64,000 bases of DNA. Source: Aquarana catesbeiana. Its lineage: Eukaryota > Chordata > Amphibia > Anura > Ranidae. Within the stretch, counting starts at the first letter, position 1; every line of letters starts with the position of its first letter. Both the position numbers and the translations under genes were made by a program. Location of the stretch: NCBI RefSeq assembly GCF_042186555.1, contig NC_133333.1, forward strand, positions 220,536,757-220,600,756, given 5' to 3'. Under the pieces are notes generated by a model, which was given only the letters and a program-made list of their open reading frames with translations, did not search any database and was not told the DNA's origin. Positions 33,691 to 45,712 of the stretch are shown here, one piece after another.

Positions 33691-34330
33691 TTTTTCTTTA
33701 TACACGTTCAGGGAACATTTATGGGTTTTGGTGAATTTGTTTCCAATATATTCTGATAAATACACCGCAGTGAGTTTCCTTTTCCTCCTCATTGAAGCAC
33801 CTTCTCTGAATAGACCTGTAATTTGTCACAGAGGAAGGTCCTTCTGGTGCGTCTGGTCGGCAGAATAATAGGATTTTTGGTATCCTGGAGCAGCAACAGA
33901 CCAGCTAATAGCAGATTAGATTTGGGGTGGCTCAGGTAGATTGTGGAGGATCTGCCATCATATGGGTCACCACGCTGACAAGACTGTCACTGCAACATTG
34001 TGACACCGATCCAGATCTGTTCGCTCTCCTAATTCGTTCTCCAGAGAGAAGCCACGGTCTCACCGCCACCTCGTGTCCCTTTATCCTTCCTGTCTATAGA
34101 TGGTCTTATTGCCACCATGTGCACCTTTATCTGAGGCCATTGAGCCGTGACGGAAATCTTCTCTGCTGTCAAACACCAATACAAACAGCTGAATCTCCCA
34201 TCAGTGCGGAACACAGCCAAGACTGAGACTGACACAGAAATTCAGTCTTTGGCAGAACTGGATGAATGAAAGTCATTAATAATAGTTTTTTGGTTTACAT
34301 ACAGAAACGATTTTATCATCACTTTTATTC
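33691..34330. promoter_or_regulatory. Unique block, conserved-element candidate
   Basis: Repeat-free, balanced composition between two repeat-dense zones. Motifs include TTTGTTTCCAATATATTCTG and TCCTAATTCG. Open frames are under 100 codons and unconvincing. Function unknown. Confidence 0.2.
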
Positions 34331-34570
34331 TATTTTTTCCAAATATTGATTGAGTAAAAGTAGCTGTAAAAAAATTTTCATTTCATAGGAACAATGATGC
34401 AAAACATCTAATAGGAATGGCTTTACATCATCTCTGGTGGATGCATAATGTCTCATAGGAATAACGATACAGAAAATCTGCCAGGAACAATGATGAAGAA
34501 TATTTGATAACAATGTGCATGTTGTCCGATAGGAACAATGATACATAGAGAACTGTGAGAAGGCTGTGAC
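34331..34570. repeat. Degenerate tandem repeat, AGGAACAATGATGC type
   Basis: Loose repeats of ATAGGAACAATGATGCA separated by 35-60 bp (near 34,385, 34,455, 34,484 and 34,530). Old array. Confidence 0.5.
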
Positions 34571-34839
34571 TTGAAAGACACTTTAAGATATTAAATCAAC
34601 TGTACAATCTGTTCAATATATTTAGACAATCTTAGATTTTTTTTGTATAGTTTTAATAATTTCCTGTGTACATGGGGGCAGCCATGTTTTCTCATTACAT
34701 ACTCCTGTTTTCTGCTTTTCAGCACTACACTGCTTATCCTGACAGTAGAAGTTTGAGTGAGACAACTCAATGAAAACAATGCCTCCCTGTGCGGATGATC
34801 TTTCATCTTAGCTGGTGCAAAAGTAAACCTGTCATGAAA

Positions 34840-35075
34840 AAAAAAATAAAGATGCTGTCATTGCTGACATGTGTCTTAAAATGCTGGTTGCCTGGCTGTT
34901 ATACCAATTCTCTGGATTCAGTACTTTAAGTCAGTGACCCAGAACAAGGGTGCAGCTCAGATCAGTCAGAAGTCTTCACCTGTATACTTTCTGTGGTTCA
35001 CCAACTCAAAGTAGGGAAGCCAGAGGGTCAGCATGACAGCCAGGGAACTAGCATGTTCAGTAATGGCAGACCTCT
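34840..35075. mobile_element. Interspersed repeat, ranid type, unclassified
   Basis: CTGACATGTGTCTTAAAATG, GGTTGCCTGGCTGTTATACC and CAGTGACCCAGAACAAGG are phrases I know as a repeated ranid unit. GTTGCCTGGCTG and its inverse CAGCCAGGGAAC lie near opposite ends, suggesting a short inverted-repeat element. Confidence 0.45.
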
Positions 35076-35254
35076 CTACATTTAATACAGTAACAACGTG
35101 TCAGTATGTGAATGTGTAAAAAACAACCTTATAGTAAACACTGCAATGAAATCTACAATACAAGCTAAAATCTGGGTAGTATCTTTTTACAGTTTTTTTT
35201 TTGTTCTTATCAAATTTGAGTCATATGACCCGAGTGAAAGCTGCAGACTCTGTA

Positions 35255-35890
35255 CAGGGAGAGCTGAGCTTATTTTCTACAGTCATTAAGAAGGGGTCCT
35301 GATCACCATACACTCTATATAAGGGGAGCTGAGCTCATTTCAGATGCTGATCACCATAGACTCTGTACAGCACATATGTCAAACACAAGGCCCGTGGACC
35401 GAATGCGGCCCGCCAGGCCTTGTCATGTGGCCCTCACACCCAGTTTTGTAGCCGGAACATGGTGGAAATCTATTCCGAAGCCTTCTGTGTTTACAAGGGA
35501 CAGCTTTGCTTTCAGCGGCTCCCGGATCTAACAGATCCCTGCACACACTCACGACAAAAACAGATCTACAGAATCTGAGAATAAGAATAATGTCCTTGCA
35601 GGATGAGGCAAAGCCACCTACACAGGGAGGTATTAGAGCCGTGATTCGTCCCTGAATCAGAGAACAGCGTTCCTGTGCGATCCACAGCCGGTTCCAGTAT
35701 GAACCGAGCATTAGACTCTGTATTGGGGGAGATGAACTCATTTTCGCTGTCGTTTAGCAGGGGTGTTGATCACCATAGACTCTGTATAAGGGGAGCTGAG
35801 CTCATTTCAGCAGTCTTTAGGCAGGGATGCTAATCACATGAGCCGGTGACCAATAGAGGAAGCTTATACACACCTGTATATGAAATTTGC
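35255..35890. repeat. 65 bp-type tandem repeat interrupted by an insert
   Basis: Units containing GATCACCATAGACTCTGTA followed by AGGGGAGCTGAGCTCATTT occur at about 35,299, 35,348, 35,768 and in part at 35,713. The array is broken at 35,368-35,714 by a hAT-like sequence. Confidence 0.7.
35368..35714. mobile_element. hAT-like fragment inside a tandem repeat
   Basis: Starts CAGCACATATGTCAAAC then GGCCCGTGGACCGAATGCGG, the GC-rich start of hAT-type elements such as that at 17,730. ACTCTGTA flanks both sides (to 35,367 and at 35,715), fitting an 8 bp duplication, although the host is itself a tandem repeat. The right terminus does not show the expected CCCTG, so the copy may be deleted there. 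Confidence 0.5.
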
Positions 35891-35914
35891 TCATCATAGT
35901 CTGGCACAGAGAGT

Positions 35915-35945
35915 ATCTATTATATATATATATATATACACACCC
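35915..35945. repeat. TA microsatellite
   Basis: Run of about ten TA repeats followed by CACACC. Confidence 0.85.
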
Positions 35946-36179
35946 ATACAGACACTTTGAAGTTACAATGACTTGGAATGTGACTTACTGAATAAAAATG
36001 TCTTCTTTCCCAGTTATCAGCTTATTTGGGATCTTGTACTAGTGAGATGGTTTGTTACTAATCAGCAAAGACATTTCTGGATATGTTTCTCAATAGTGTT
36101 TCAGGAAATGTGACATCGTTGGTGCGAACGCTGGTGGCAGAATCTGATCACAGCTACTTGTTGGTTGTATTTTTATAGA

Positions 36180-36560
36180 GAGAGCCGGTAGGAGGAATTT
36201 AGATAAGACGCAATGTAATCTGCAGGGGCTCAGCATCATACATTATCGCCGACACATTGCGCCTGACGCTAGCTGGCATTGCCACTCTCCCATCAGTCTG
36301 CAGACAGCTCCGATTATTGATCGCTGCAGATTTAATCATTACAGTAACCGTGTCACTTATTCGCTGCCAGTCACTGTAAGTGCTGTGAAATGGATTGCAG
36401 CTCATTTGTCGGGCAGACGCCGGTGGCTGTTCCTGCAAAATCACCTGTAACCCTTTCACTGACTCTTTCATTTCTTGGGGAAGGGTCCCTCTATTGATGG
36501 CTAAAACAGGAGTGGCTGCCGTCACATTATTTGTAGATCTCCATTGGAGGGTGCAAGTGT
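36180..36560. promoter_or_regulatory. Candidate conserved non-coding element
   Basis: Repeat-free, with CCGATTATTGATCGCTGCAG, TTTAATCATTACAG and ATTTCTTGGGG motifs. Like 20,540-21,240 it has the mixed GC and TAAT-rich texture of conserved enhancers. The 108-codon minus-strand frame has no recognisable protein signature. Confidence 0.25.
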
Positions 36561-37850
36561 GACAATGGTGGACTAGGCACGATTTGTGAGTTCTGAAATA
36601 GCCGCGTTGTAGTTTGATTGGATAATAGTGAGATATTCATATATTATATTATATACATACCTCATCTGTCCCCTGACCAAGCATATATGGCAGATCTGTC
36701 TCCAACAACAGAGAGAAAGGCGGTGTGTCCATCCAAATTCCCATTCTGTTTTCATGGGTCAGCTGTTGGCAGTGCTGAGACTGTCACTATGGATGGACAA
36801 TCTCTGCATGTGATACTGATCTTATACAACACATAGCGGCACTCACCATGACTCTCTAGGTCACCCCTGAGAGACCAGATCATTACAAGCATTGCCTATA
36901 ATTAGTCTGTGTAATATCAAACATAATAATTACCAGGAAGCCAAGGGGTAACCAGAGATTATGCCAGGAGATAGGTGTGCAGCTTAATTGTACATCATAG
37001 AGTCTCAAGATTGCATCTCAACCTGTATCCAATCCAGCGATGTGTGATTGATTCTTTTCCTCCTTGTCAGCTTTGTGCTTTCATGGACCTGAACACAAGA
37101 TATCTGCCTTTGTGGTGGGTATGCAACAGGTGCTCTTGGCATGACTTGGAATCCTTCTCGTCAGCAAAGAGGAGGCGGTTGCAGCGTTCACCCACTGGGT
37201 GGCACTGCGGACCCGTCTGGTTTAGGCTGCGGCGCTGACAGTGAGTCAGGTCGGTTGTTGGGGTAGAAGTGATGGAGATTCAGGTGCAGCAGATGGAGAT
37301 CATCTATCGCTGCGCTCTATTCTTTGCATTTCTGGGACGTCCTTTCCTGGTGTGCCATGAGAGGCCTCACTGCCCCCATTTTCTGATAACTGTACAGATA
37401 GTCCCAATCCAACAATACAAATCTCAGACAGAACTGATTCTGCTCATCTGGCAGATGAGATCTGAAATAAAATCACTTTGTGTGTGAGATGCTGAGGTTT
37501 ACAGTTCAAAATTTTCATTGGAAGTAGACTGTTAGGGCTTGTTCACACCAGCAGTTGGGGGAGGTAAAACCCTGCAGTTGAGCTGTGCTTTTACCAACCC
37601 CAACTACTAACTCCTTTAGCTGCAGAGGCAGAAGGGTACACATGCTGTGGCAGGAATTATATACCCTGTCGCAGATTGCTCTTCAAAGACCAAAGCTAGT
37701 AAGAATGAGCTCTCATCTGTGAAGATGGAGCTCAGACACAAGGCAGCTACCAGGCTCTTGAATATGCTCCACCAGACCATGCATTCCCTGCTGCACTCCT
37801 GCCTGCCTGGCTGGTAAGGCTCAGCCAGGTATTATGGTGATATTGTCTTC
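36561..37850. other. Unique sequence
   Basis: No gene recognised. AGGGCTTGTTCACACCAGCA at about 37,534 resembles the end of a palindromic MITE, but no complementary end is found. Confidence 0.4.
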
Positions 37851-38290
37851 TAATGCCCCGTACACACGGTCGGACTTTATTCGGACATTCCGACAACAAA
37901 ATCCTAAGATTTTTTCCGACGGATGTTGGCTCAAACTTGTCTTGCATACACACGGTCACACAAAGTTGTCGGAAAATCCGATCGTTCTAAACGCGGTGAC
38001 GTAAAACACGTACGTCAGGACTATAAACGGGGCAGTGGCCAATAGCTTTCATCTCTTTATTTATTCTGAGCATGCGTGGCACTTTGTCCGTCGGATTTGT
38101 GTACACACGATCGGAATTTCCGACAATGGATTTTGTTGTCGGAAAATTTTATCTCCTGCTCTCCAACTTTGTGTGTCGGAAAATCCGATGGAAAATGTCC
38201 AATGGAGCCCACACACGGTCGAAATTTCCGACAACACGCTCCGATCGGACATTTTCCATCGGAAAATCCGACCGTGTGTACGGGGCATTA
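37851..38290. mobile_element. Palindromic MITE (GTACACACGGTCGGA subfamily), copy 2
   Basis: The terminal 24 bases match exactly in inverted form: TAATGCCCCGTACACACGGT plus CGGA at the left and their complement ending 38,290. Inner arms repeat TCCGACAACAAAATCC and GTTGTCGGAA words. The perfect termini point to a recent copy. Shares its interior (TGAGCATGCGTGGCACTTTG) with 59,691-60,130, which is in the opposite orientation. Confidence 0.9.
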
Positions 38291-38827
38291 GAATGATACA
38301 GCTCCATTTTGGGGTCTTTTCGGGTGTTTTCTTTTATTTTTCAATCATAAGCTAACCACAGAGGATCAGATATTCTATCCCTCCTTTCCCAGGAATGATC
38401 TGAACCCTAAAATGCAGATGTAGAGACTCTCCAGCATGCTGGTACAGATGTGGGATGGATTTTTGTAGTTTGTAATGTCGTTGGTAAAAATCAGACTGGT
38501 CGCGTGACCTGATTGTGCTAAACTGATGATTGGCAGCTGAGGCTCATTTGATTGCCACTGAGGTCTGACGATCAGGTGGTCCCTGCAGGGTTCACTCATC
38601 AACACATACTTCAATCAGATTGTATAAATGAAATAGATTAGGTTAAATTGTTCAGAGCTCTTGATGTAAGTGTGTGGGGTCACATAAGATCCAGTCTGAT
38701 AAACTGCATGATGTTCTATCAAACGATTTGATTGAACTGAAATTTTTTTCATTCATACTTAGCAGATTGTATCGTGTACAGTGATTGTACAGGGATAATC
38801 TTGTTGCTGTTTGGTGGAATTGTCCAC
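38291..38827. other. Unique sequence
   Basis: AT-rich, no recognised feature. Confidence 0.4.
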
Positions 38828-39237
38828 TAATGCCGTGTACACACGGGTGGACTTTTCGGCATCAAAGGTCCGATGGTCTTTCCGACGGACTTTCAAACGA
38901 ATGGACTTGCCTACACACGATCACACCAAAGTCCGACGGTTTCGTACGTGATGACGTACAACCGGACTAAAATAAGGAAGTTGACAGCCAGTAGCCAATA
39001 GCTGCCCTAGCGTCGGTTTTCGTCCGTCGGACTAGCATACAGACGAGCAAATTTTTTGACCGGACTCGAGTCCTTCGGAAAGATTTGAAACATGTTCCAA
39101 ATCTAAAGTCCGTCTGATTTTTGACCGAAAAAGTCTGCTGCAAGTCCGATGAAGCCCACACACAGTCAGATTGTCTGACGAATTCGTCCCATCAGACCAG
39201 TCCGGTCGAAAAGTCCGCCCGTGTGTACACGGCATAA
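38828..39237. mobile_element. Palindromic MITE (GTGTACACG family), copy 3
   Basis: TGCCGTGTACACACGGGTGG and, inverted, CCGCCCGTGTGTACACGGCA are near-perfect ends. Interior AGCCAGTAGCCAATAGCTGC and GATGAAGCCCACACACAG as in copies 1 and 4. Confidence 0.85.
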
Positions 39238-39525
39238 GGCCTTTCACACACATACGGATCGTTTGACTGTTTTTCATCCATTCGTTGATGGATTAAAAAC
39301 AGACATCAATGCATCTCTATGTAAACGGATGATCATTCACTTACGTCCACTTCCGCTAAAATTCGTTTTTTGGAACGGAAGAAAGCCCTGTTTCTTCCGT
39401 GTAAAAAAACAAAAAAAAAAAAAAACAGCGGATCAGACAAAAACGGATCTAAATGGACAAACGGGACGTTTTTCAATGAAAAGTGGTTGAGGATTCTAGC
39501 TGGTGGGTGTGAAAAATTGATGTAA
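39238..39525. mobile_element. Probable short MITE (TTTCACAC ends)
   Basis: GGCCTTTCACACACATACGG at the left and GGTGGGTGTGAAAAATTG at the right are roughly inverted. The interior has CGGATCGTTTGACTG and A-runs. It directly abuts the MITE ending at 39,237. Confidence 0.4.
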
Positions 39526-39693
39526 ACTTCATCCATTTTTTCTTTGAAAAAACGTGACTGAACTGGTGAAACTCTTGCAATCTTCTTACATCACACTAGT
39601 TAGCATTTTTTGTGCTCTGTATACTGATAAAAAAAATGTGTCCATACAACAACAAAAAAATCATAAAAAATTGAGACGGCATACTGTATCAGG

Positions 39694-39740
39694 GTTGCCC
39701 TGAAGAAATCCACACCCAGAGTTGAAACGCATAAGGGCAG
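39694..39740 (+). ncRNA. Hammerhead ribozyme-like motif, copy 3 (degenerate)
   Basis: Core CTGAAGA at 39,700-39,706, an interrupted stem II region, GAAAC at 39,724-39,728 and the hexamer ACGCAT before A. The arms TGCC and GGCA can pair as stem I only with a one- to two-base offset, so activity is doubtful. The sequence downstream continues past the nested MITE (39,795-40,130) to an AATAAA at 40,233. Confidence 0.55.
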
Positions 39741-39794
39741 AGCGAAACAAGTGCCTGCCGACTCGGCTGTGGTAAATGAACGGTGGCTCTCTTA

Positions 39795-40130
39795 TGCCTC
39801 GTTTCCACTGAGCGGATCGGTACGGTACCCTATTTTGAGTGTTTTCATTATGTAAGCGGCCCATACAACCGAACCGCTCCATTCAGGGTCCTGCTTCAGA
39901 TGTGGGGCCATAGAAAATGGAACAGTTCGGTTAGGGCGGAGCTACGATACATTCCACTGTTTGGCTGACAGAAAACCCTCTGCTGTGCTATGCCGAGGAC
40001 TTTTTTCTAAACCCTGTATGGCCCCTTGTGGTCCCACTTGCAGTGGAAACGCTCCCCAGAATAGACCGGACCATTCTAGGCCATTCAATCTGTACCGACC
40101 CGAACCGATCCGCTCAGTGGAAACGAGGCA
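39795..40130. mobile_element. Palindromic MITE (GCCTCGTTTCCACTGAG family)
   Basis: TGCCTCGTTTCCACTGAGCG then GATCGG at the left is repeated exactly inverted at the right end (to 40,130). Inner arms carry further imperfect pairing (GGTACGG, GGACCATTC). Perfect 26-base termini suggest a recent insertion into the ribozyme-bearing element. Confidence 0.9.
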
Positions 40131-40468
40131 ATACTTGCTTTCACCTGAGGTTGCTCTTAATCTCCATGGATGTGTGTACATTGAGTGTGACATGCTAGAA
40201 CTCTTTGTACTTTCGAATTGATTTCACATTTTAATAAATATTGCTTGGAAAACGGAGAGCACTGGATCGTTTTTTATTTTTTTGAGGGACAATTGAAGAA
40301 TTTGGTCAATTAACCTGTAGGTTGGTTTGGATAAAAATCCTTTTGGTAAGATCCCAGTTTCTGTTTTGGGTAGAGACGAGAAACAATTCTCTGCCCACAT
40401 CAGAACTTGCCTGCTTAGACCTCTTTATTTTATCAGAGGTCACTTCCAAGATGAGCAGACTCACAAAA
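40131..40468. other. 3' tail of ribozyme-bearing element, then unique sequence
   Basis: 40,131-40,260 ends in TTAATAAATATTGC and a T-rich stretch, the likely 3' end of the element carrying the motif at 39,694. The remainder is unique. Confidence 0.4.
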
Positions 40469-40625
40469 TAGTGATGAGCTCGGGTGTGTCACTGCACACC
40501 ACCAATCATAGGCAGTGAGGCATTTCCCGGCCCGCAGCTGCACCTACACACGCTGCCTATGATTGACGGTGTGCAGTGCCGGCTTCCCGGCGGGCTCGAT
40601 CCGAACACACCCGAGCCCATCGCTA
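40469..40625. mobile_element. 157 bp MITE with hAT-like 8 bp duplication
   Basis: Ends TAGTGATGAGCTCGGGTGTG and CACACCCGAGCCCATCGCTA are inverted. CTCACAAA lies just before the left end and again just after the right end. Interior CAATCATAGGCAG pairs with CTGCCTATGATTG. Palindromic throughout. Confidence 0.75.
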
Positions 40626-41721
40626 CTCACAAATAGTGCAAAGGTGGTGTTGGAGAGGAAGTCACGTTTTAAGAAGTTGAAGATCACTGTGAACTTTGGA
40701 TGCACATTCATTTATTAAGATGAAAGGACTGGTTACTTCGCAGGATTTTCACTGTCATCATATATTTAAAGCGTTTGTTACCCCAACACATCACATTCCT
40801 GATATGTGGCTGTTGTATAATGTACTTGTATGAGAAAGTATCTCTGCTTTCCTATTAAAAACTGACCATGCTCAGCAGGAGACAGCGTGGTCAGTTCTCT
40901 AGCTTGGCTGACAACTCACTGTACTCTCATCTAATAAACACTTGTCCTGACACCCCCCCCCTTTGCACAGCCATACATGGTAAGCTCAGTGCACTGCTGC
41001 TTTTCCTCCCCCAGCTCATTTATTTAAAAAAAGGCATTTATAATGTATTAATATCTATACAAAAGTGTTTTGCCTTTCATTTCTATTTTAAACTGAATCG
41101 TTGTTTTATAAGGTGATCATTTACAATCACTTTAATATTTATAGAATGTTTATGATATTATGGATTTTATACACATTTATATTTGTGAGGTACGCACATT
41201 TTTAATAAATTTTTCACCATTTTTATATTTATTGAATTCATGATTGAGTAGCACTGCAATTGCTTACCCTGATGAGCTTCTCAGTACTATGTGTGTTAGA
41301 AGCTGCAGCACGCCCTATAGAGCCCAGCTCATGTCCTGGCTGGAGGATATCCAGCATCATCTAGCACTTCCCTCCCAGCCTAACTGTCCCTGTTCTCGCT
41401 TTTCAATCATGGAGGCTCAGCATCACATGTAGGTGGTACCTGTCTGCATGTAAATACAGTATGCCTAGGAACACCCACTGCTCAGATTGACACCCATCCA
41501 TTGAGGCATTTGGATATGTGCACAATATCCAGAGCCAGCCCACTGCTTGCATGATGGCAGAGAGCTCTGAGAGGAGTACTGAGGCAGGGTGCTGTGATGT
41601 TTTCAGTAAGCTATGTACAGCATCCTGCTGGTCCTTCCCACCAATAATAATCTGCCTGCATTGCATAGAAAAGCACAGAGACCTAATGGGATGGAAATTA
41701 GGTATGTAATTAAAACAGGTT
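40626..41721. other. Unique and AT-rich sequence
   Basis: 40,765-41,130 begins TTTAAAGCGTTTGTTACCCC and ends AATCACTTTAAT, which might be a degraded TTAA element. The remainder has short open frames and no recognised gene. Confidence 0.4.
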
Positions 41722-42193
41722 TTAACCAAAGCAGAGTTCCAGCCGTTTCTGTGTTTATGAAAAGTCAGCCGCTACAAAAAGTGTAGCTACTGACTTTTAA
41801 TAAACAGACACTCACCTGTCCCACGATCCAGCGATGCAGCCGCCCGAAGCCTCCGTTCTCTCCACCCCCTCTCCCTGGCTCCGGCATCACTAGTGTGGGC
41901 ACCCAGCTGTGACATCGTGCGGCTTCATAGCCGGGTACGCACTGTTCATGCGCGAGTTGCGCTGTGCATCCTGAATGGCCGGGCAATCTTCTGGGACGTG
42001 TGACGTGTCCCAGAAGATTGCAGGGAGGGAGGGGGAGAGGAGAACATCCGCTCGAGCCTCCTAGGTGGCCCGAGCGATTATGGGAGCTGGGTACCTGTCA
42101 AAACTAGGTACCCCCCCTCCCCAAATGTGGCATGTCAGGGGGTCAGGAGTTCTTAAAGCAGAAGTTCCACTTTAGGGTGGAACTCCGCTTTAA
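41722..42193 (-). mobile_element. TTAA MITE copy E (AGTCAGCAGCTAC family), reversed
   Basis: Starts TTAACCAAAGCAGAGTTCC and ends GGTGGAACTCCGCTTTAA, with the family hairpin at the left, so reversed. The minus strand has GGGACAGGTGAGTGTCTG (GT at 41,816-41,815), the splice-donor-like site. Confidence 0.8.
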
Positions 42194-42944
42194 TGTCAAT
42201 ACCGTGTTGATGAGAGGGAGGAACCAGTGAAGATATAGGCAGATTAAACGTCAGCTTTAATTTTGTCCCTGTGCTGTGTGGAGGGTCTTGTCTGCACTGC
42301 ACTCCCCCCGTTGATAATGGGGTATATGGGTAAACACACTTCACTTAGTAATGGAGATGGTAGGATTGCAGATGGTAAATCTTATAGTTCTCTTGCACTT
42401 GTTTCATTTGCAGATAAGGAAGCTTGTTGTGTAAATATAGCCAGGTGATAGTGCAGAATGCGCTGCGTGGTGTTCTGGGAGGGGACATTTGCCTCCCATG
42501 CAGACACGCAGTTTACAAATCACCAACATGATGCAGTTGAAATGATTATTTTCATCCAGTCAGGAGAAAGCGGTATTGTTCCCGGTCGGCGGTGCCGGCA
42601 CAATGGGATCCATTTGGGGGATTGTTATGTGCGCAGCAGTGCGCCGTTATGTAAAGGCTCAGGAGGGCAGAAAGATAAAATCCCAGCAGGGGGCGACAGT
42701 GCTGAGAGAAGACCAAAGAAACAATTGTCAGACACAAGAAAAAAATCTTATCATCCTCAGCCATAAAAAAAACTTCTATTCCCTGAGCTCAGCGTCTGAT
42801 CCAGACACTTCACAGATAAAAATAGTGGCAGCAAATAACAAGCCTAACTTACCTGCTATCACAGTGCCATCCATGACTACTTACTGTTCCTGTTGTGTTT
42901 CAAAACAAGCCAATAAAAACATTCATATTAGTGTATATAGAGCA
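42194..42944. other. Unique sequence
   Basis: Several 90-130 codon frames overlap but none shows a protein signature. 42,570-42,960 is mildly GC-rich. No gene assigned. Confidence 0.4.
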
Positions 42945-43248
42945 GCACAGAGTATTTCAGGAGCGGAGAGTTAGATAAAAGAAGAAACTGAGTCCTTCAG
43001 CAGCACAAAGCATTTGAGAGGAGGAAGAGGACGGAGCATAGTCACCCAGCAGTGCAGAGTATTTCAGGTGAGGAAAGTTAGATGGAGGAGAGTCCTCCAG
43101 CAGCACAGGTTTGTCAGGAGGGAGGCGTCTCTCTCTCTTGCTGTCAGGTGGTGAAGCTACTGCAGGTGATCTGTGTGAGAGGGGAGTGTGGTGAAATCTC
43201 TCCCAGCTCTACTGGCCCCTTCCTGGGGAAGCCATGGAGACCAGTGGG

Positions 43249-43421
43249 ACTAGAGTTGCCACCTCATCCCTTTAAACCCGAACACATATTGATTACACAG
43301 GTTCTGTGGCTGATTAAGGTGGTAATTAAACTCACTTGGTGCCTTATGTGCAATAAAATAAGCCTCAGAATCTGTGTAATTTATATGTGTTCGGGTTTAA
43401 AGGGATGAGGTGGCAACCCTA
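43249..43421. mobile_element. 173 bp MITE in the LINE leader
   Basis: GAGTTGCCACCTCATCCC plus TTTAAACCCGAACACATAT at the left is matched inverted by ATATGTGTTCGGGTTTAAA plus GGGATGAGGTGGCAACCC at the right. About 37 bases of near-perfect inverted repeat; younger than the LINE. Confidence 0.9.
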
Positions 43422-43459
43422 AGCGGGACCTTTCCTGCTGGATGCTCGCATCCATCTCC

Positions 43460-45712
43460 TGGGCTGATGGGTGACATGCCTGCCCCTGTACAAGCCATGG
43501 CTGGTGATCTCTTTGCCCTTGGTGAGGAAGAAGGCTCGGAGGCCATTACAGAGCGAGTGGTGGCCACGATTAAAGTCCTGAATAGGGAGAGAGACAAGCA
43601 TTTGTGGAAGCAGCGTGGGGGCTTGCACTGCCAGAAATGTGGATCCGGGAATCCAATTGGCTAAAGTCCGTCTGGAACAACAGGAGACCATTGTGTCCAT
43701 AATGGAAGGCAGAGATGGGCCTTTAAAGGAAAAGTTTTGCAATGACTGAAGGTTTGCAAGGATATCAGAGATGGAGGAGGAGGAGACCCCCAGTTCTGAC
43801 CCCCTGTCCCCTCAGGGAGAGGTAAGCAGTCCTAAGCCTTCCCAGTACTCTGGAGGCATGCTGAGAGTCATCCAGGCAGTGGAGTCTCCTATGCGGGGGG
43901 ATCAGCTGGTGTTTAACAATGAGGATGTTACTGATGATGTGCCTGACAAGGTAAAGCCTGTCAAGCCCCATGTGGTGGATAAAACTGTTTTTGTGCCATC
44001 TAGCACCATGACTGATGCTGACAATGTGCCCAATGACAATCAGGCTGCTAATCCTGCGTGTAGCAATGTTGTACCTGCTCATGCTGCAGTGCAGCAAAAG
44101 TTGCATATATAAAAAGGACTGCAAAGGAACTACAAGTGTCAGCCCAACCTGTTAACCCTCCTTTAGCTGAGTCCAAAGTTGTTTGCCCCAAAGCTGCTGA
44201 AGACTCTACAGGAGACAGCTGGTATTGCAGCAGAAACTGACTATTCCTGATGGGAATTTGAATGTGTGCGTGGCTGATAACAATCATCCCAGTACAGGTG
44301 TGATGGACAATGGTCCCAGTACAAGTGTGATGAAAAATCCTACCACTAAATGTGTGAAGAACAATCCTACCAACTCTGTTCAAGCAGTTAATAATAATAA
44401 TAGTAATGTACAGACTAATGTTACATCAGTGTGTGTCCTTGGCCCTGGTAAGCCTACGTTTGCTCAGGTGGTACACTGTGCTCCTGGTAACTCCGCTCCC
44501 AGGTGGATTTTCACCCTGCGGCCTACCACTTTGAGCACCCCAGGATCTGGTCTTGGGTCTCTGGCCTCTTAGCTTCACCAGGCCAGAGGGTCTTGACCTG
44601 TTCTAGGAGCGATATGAGGCTCGGTGCAGGTCAAGACTCGAATGGGAGGGTCTGACACCAGTTGCAGTTTCACAGAGGTTAGCCGTGAAAGAGATAACCA
44701 TCATACTCACTAATGAGTTTTCTTGCTCGGGACCTAGAGGTCTGGTTAAGGAATTATGATGAGGTTTTGACTAAGCCCGATAAAATCCTTGATGAGCTTG
44801 GCATCTGGACTGGGGGTTAGTCGGTAACAGTCAGGTTTGCCAGGGATGGGAATGATGTCTATCACCTGCCCTCCTTAGCTTTTATAGGGAGGGATAGGAT
44901 GACTATTTTATACCCTGGTCAGCCGAAGCTGTGTCACCGCTGTGGAGAAAAGAGGCATTTGAGCTCCTCCTGTTCAGCCTTGATATGTTCAGTGTGTCGG
45001 GGTCAGGGTCATATGGCCAAGGACTGTACCCAGAGGATCAAGTGCAACCTGTGCTTGCTCCTTGGCCACCCCTACAGCAGATGTCCTGAAGCCTGGCACA
45101 ATATGGAGAAGGAGGTAATAGATGACATGTTGAGGCTGGACAGGTTGGAGGGTGAGGCCCCTGATGTACCATCCTCCTCTGTGGTGACCGTCTCCCCTGG
45201 TCCTGTTCAGAATCCCTCCCCAGTTCCTGTGGCCACCCCTCTTGTGTCTGTAAGTACTCCTCTTGTGTTAGAACCTTCCAAGTCTGTGCTCCCCGAGTCA
45301 TTTACCCCCCCAGGAGTCTACCCCTCCTAAGTCTGATTTAAAGAAAGCCCCCCCCCCCACCAGGAGTGGTAGAGAGTATCAAAAAGTGTGCTGCTTCTTC
45401 CTCTGTAAATTAGTCTTCTCTGAAGACTTCAAAGAAAAAAGCAAGAGATGAGAGCATCTCTGAATCCGACTTGCAGTACCTGGAGGAGAGAAGGAAGGTT
45501 GGGAGGCGAAAGAAGCAAACAGTGAGGATGGAACGGGGACGGGAAGCTCCAGTGCCTGTCTTCAACCGGCCTAGGGCCTCTAAATTAGATATTTCCTCAT
45601 CTGGGGCTTCTTCGGAGTTCAAATTCTGTGGAGATGGAGGTGGCCTCAAGAAAGAGAAAGGCTTCTGGTGATGAGCAGCAGAGGGGAGCTAAGAAGCAAT
45701 CCATCCAATAAC
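43460..45712 (+). pseudogene. LINE ORF1 (nucleic-acid-binding, three zinc knuckles), broken
   Basis: ORF1 proteins of this branch coat the LINE RNA. Fragments run in several frames: about 43,466-43,664, 43,771-44,112 (MEEEETPSSDPL...), 44,225-44,572, then 44,899-45,330. The last contains three C-x2-C-x4-H-x4-C knuckles at its residues 12-25, 30-43 and 49-62. A Pro/Ser/Val-rich tail follows, and a basic segment lies at 45,471-45,671. Stops between the parts (44,573-44,898) show it is dead. ORF2 begins 5 bp after its end. Confidence 0.8.

Noticed and set aside
41244..42974. Several 60-130 codon frames as small genes
   Set aside because: Overlapping frames on both strands with no start context, domain or codon bias.
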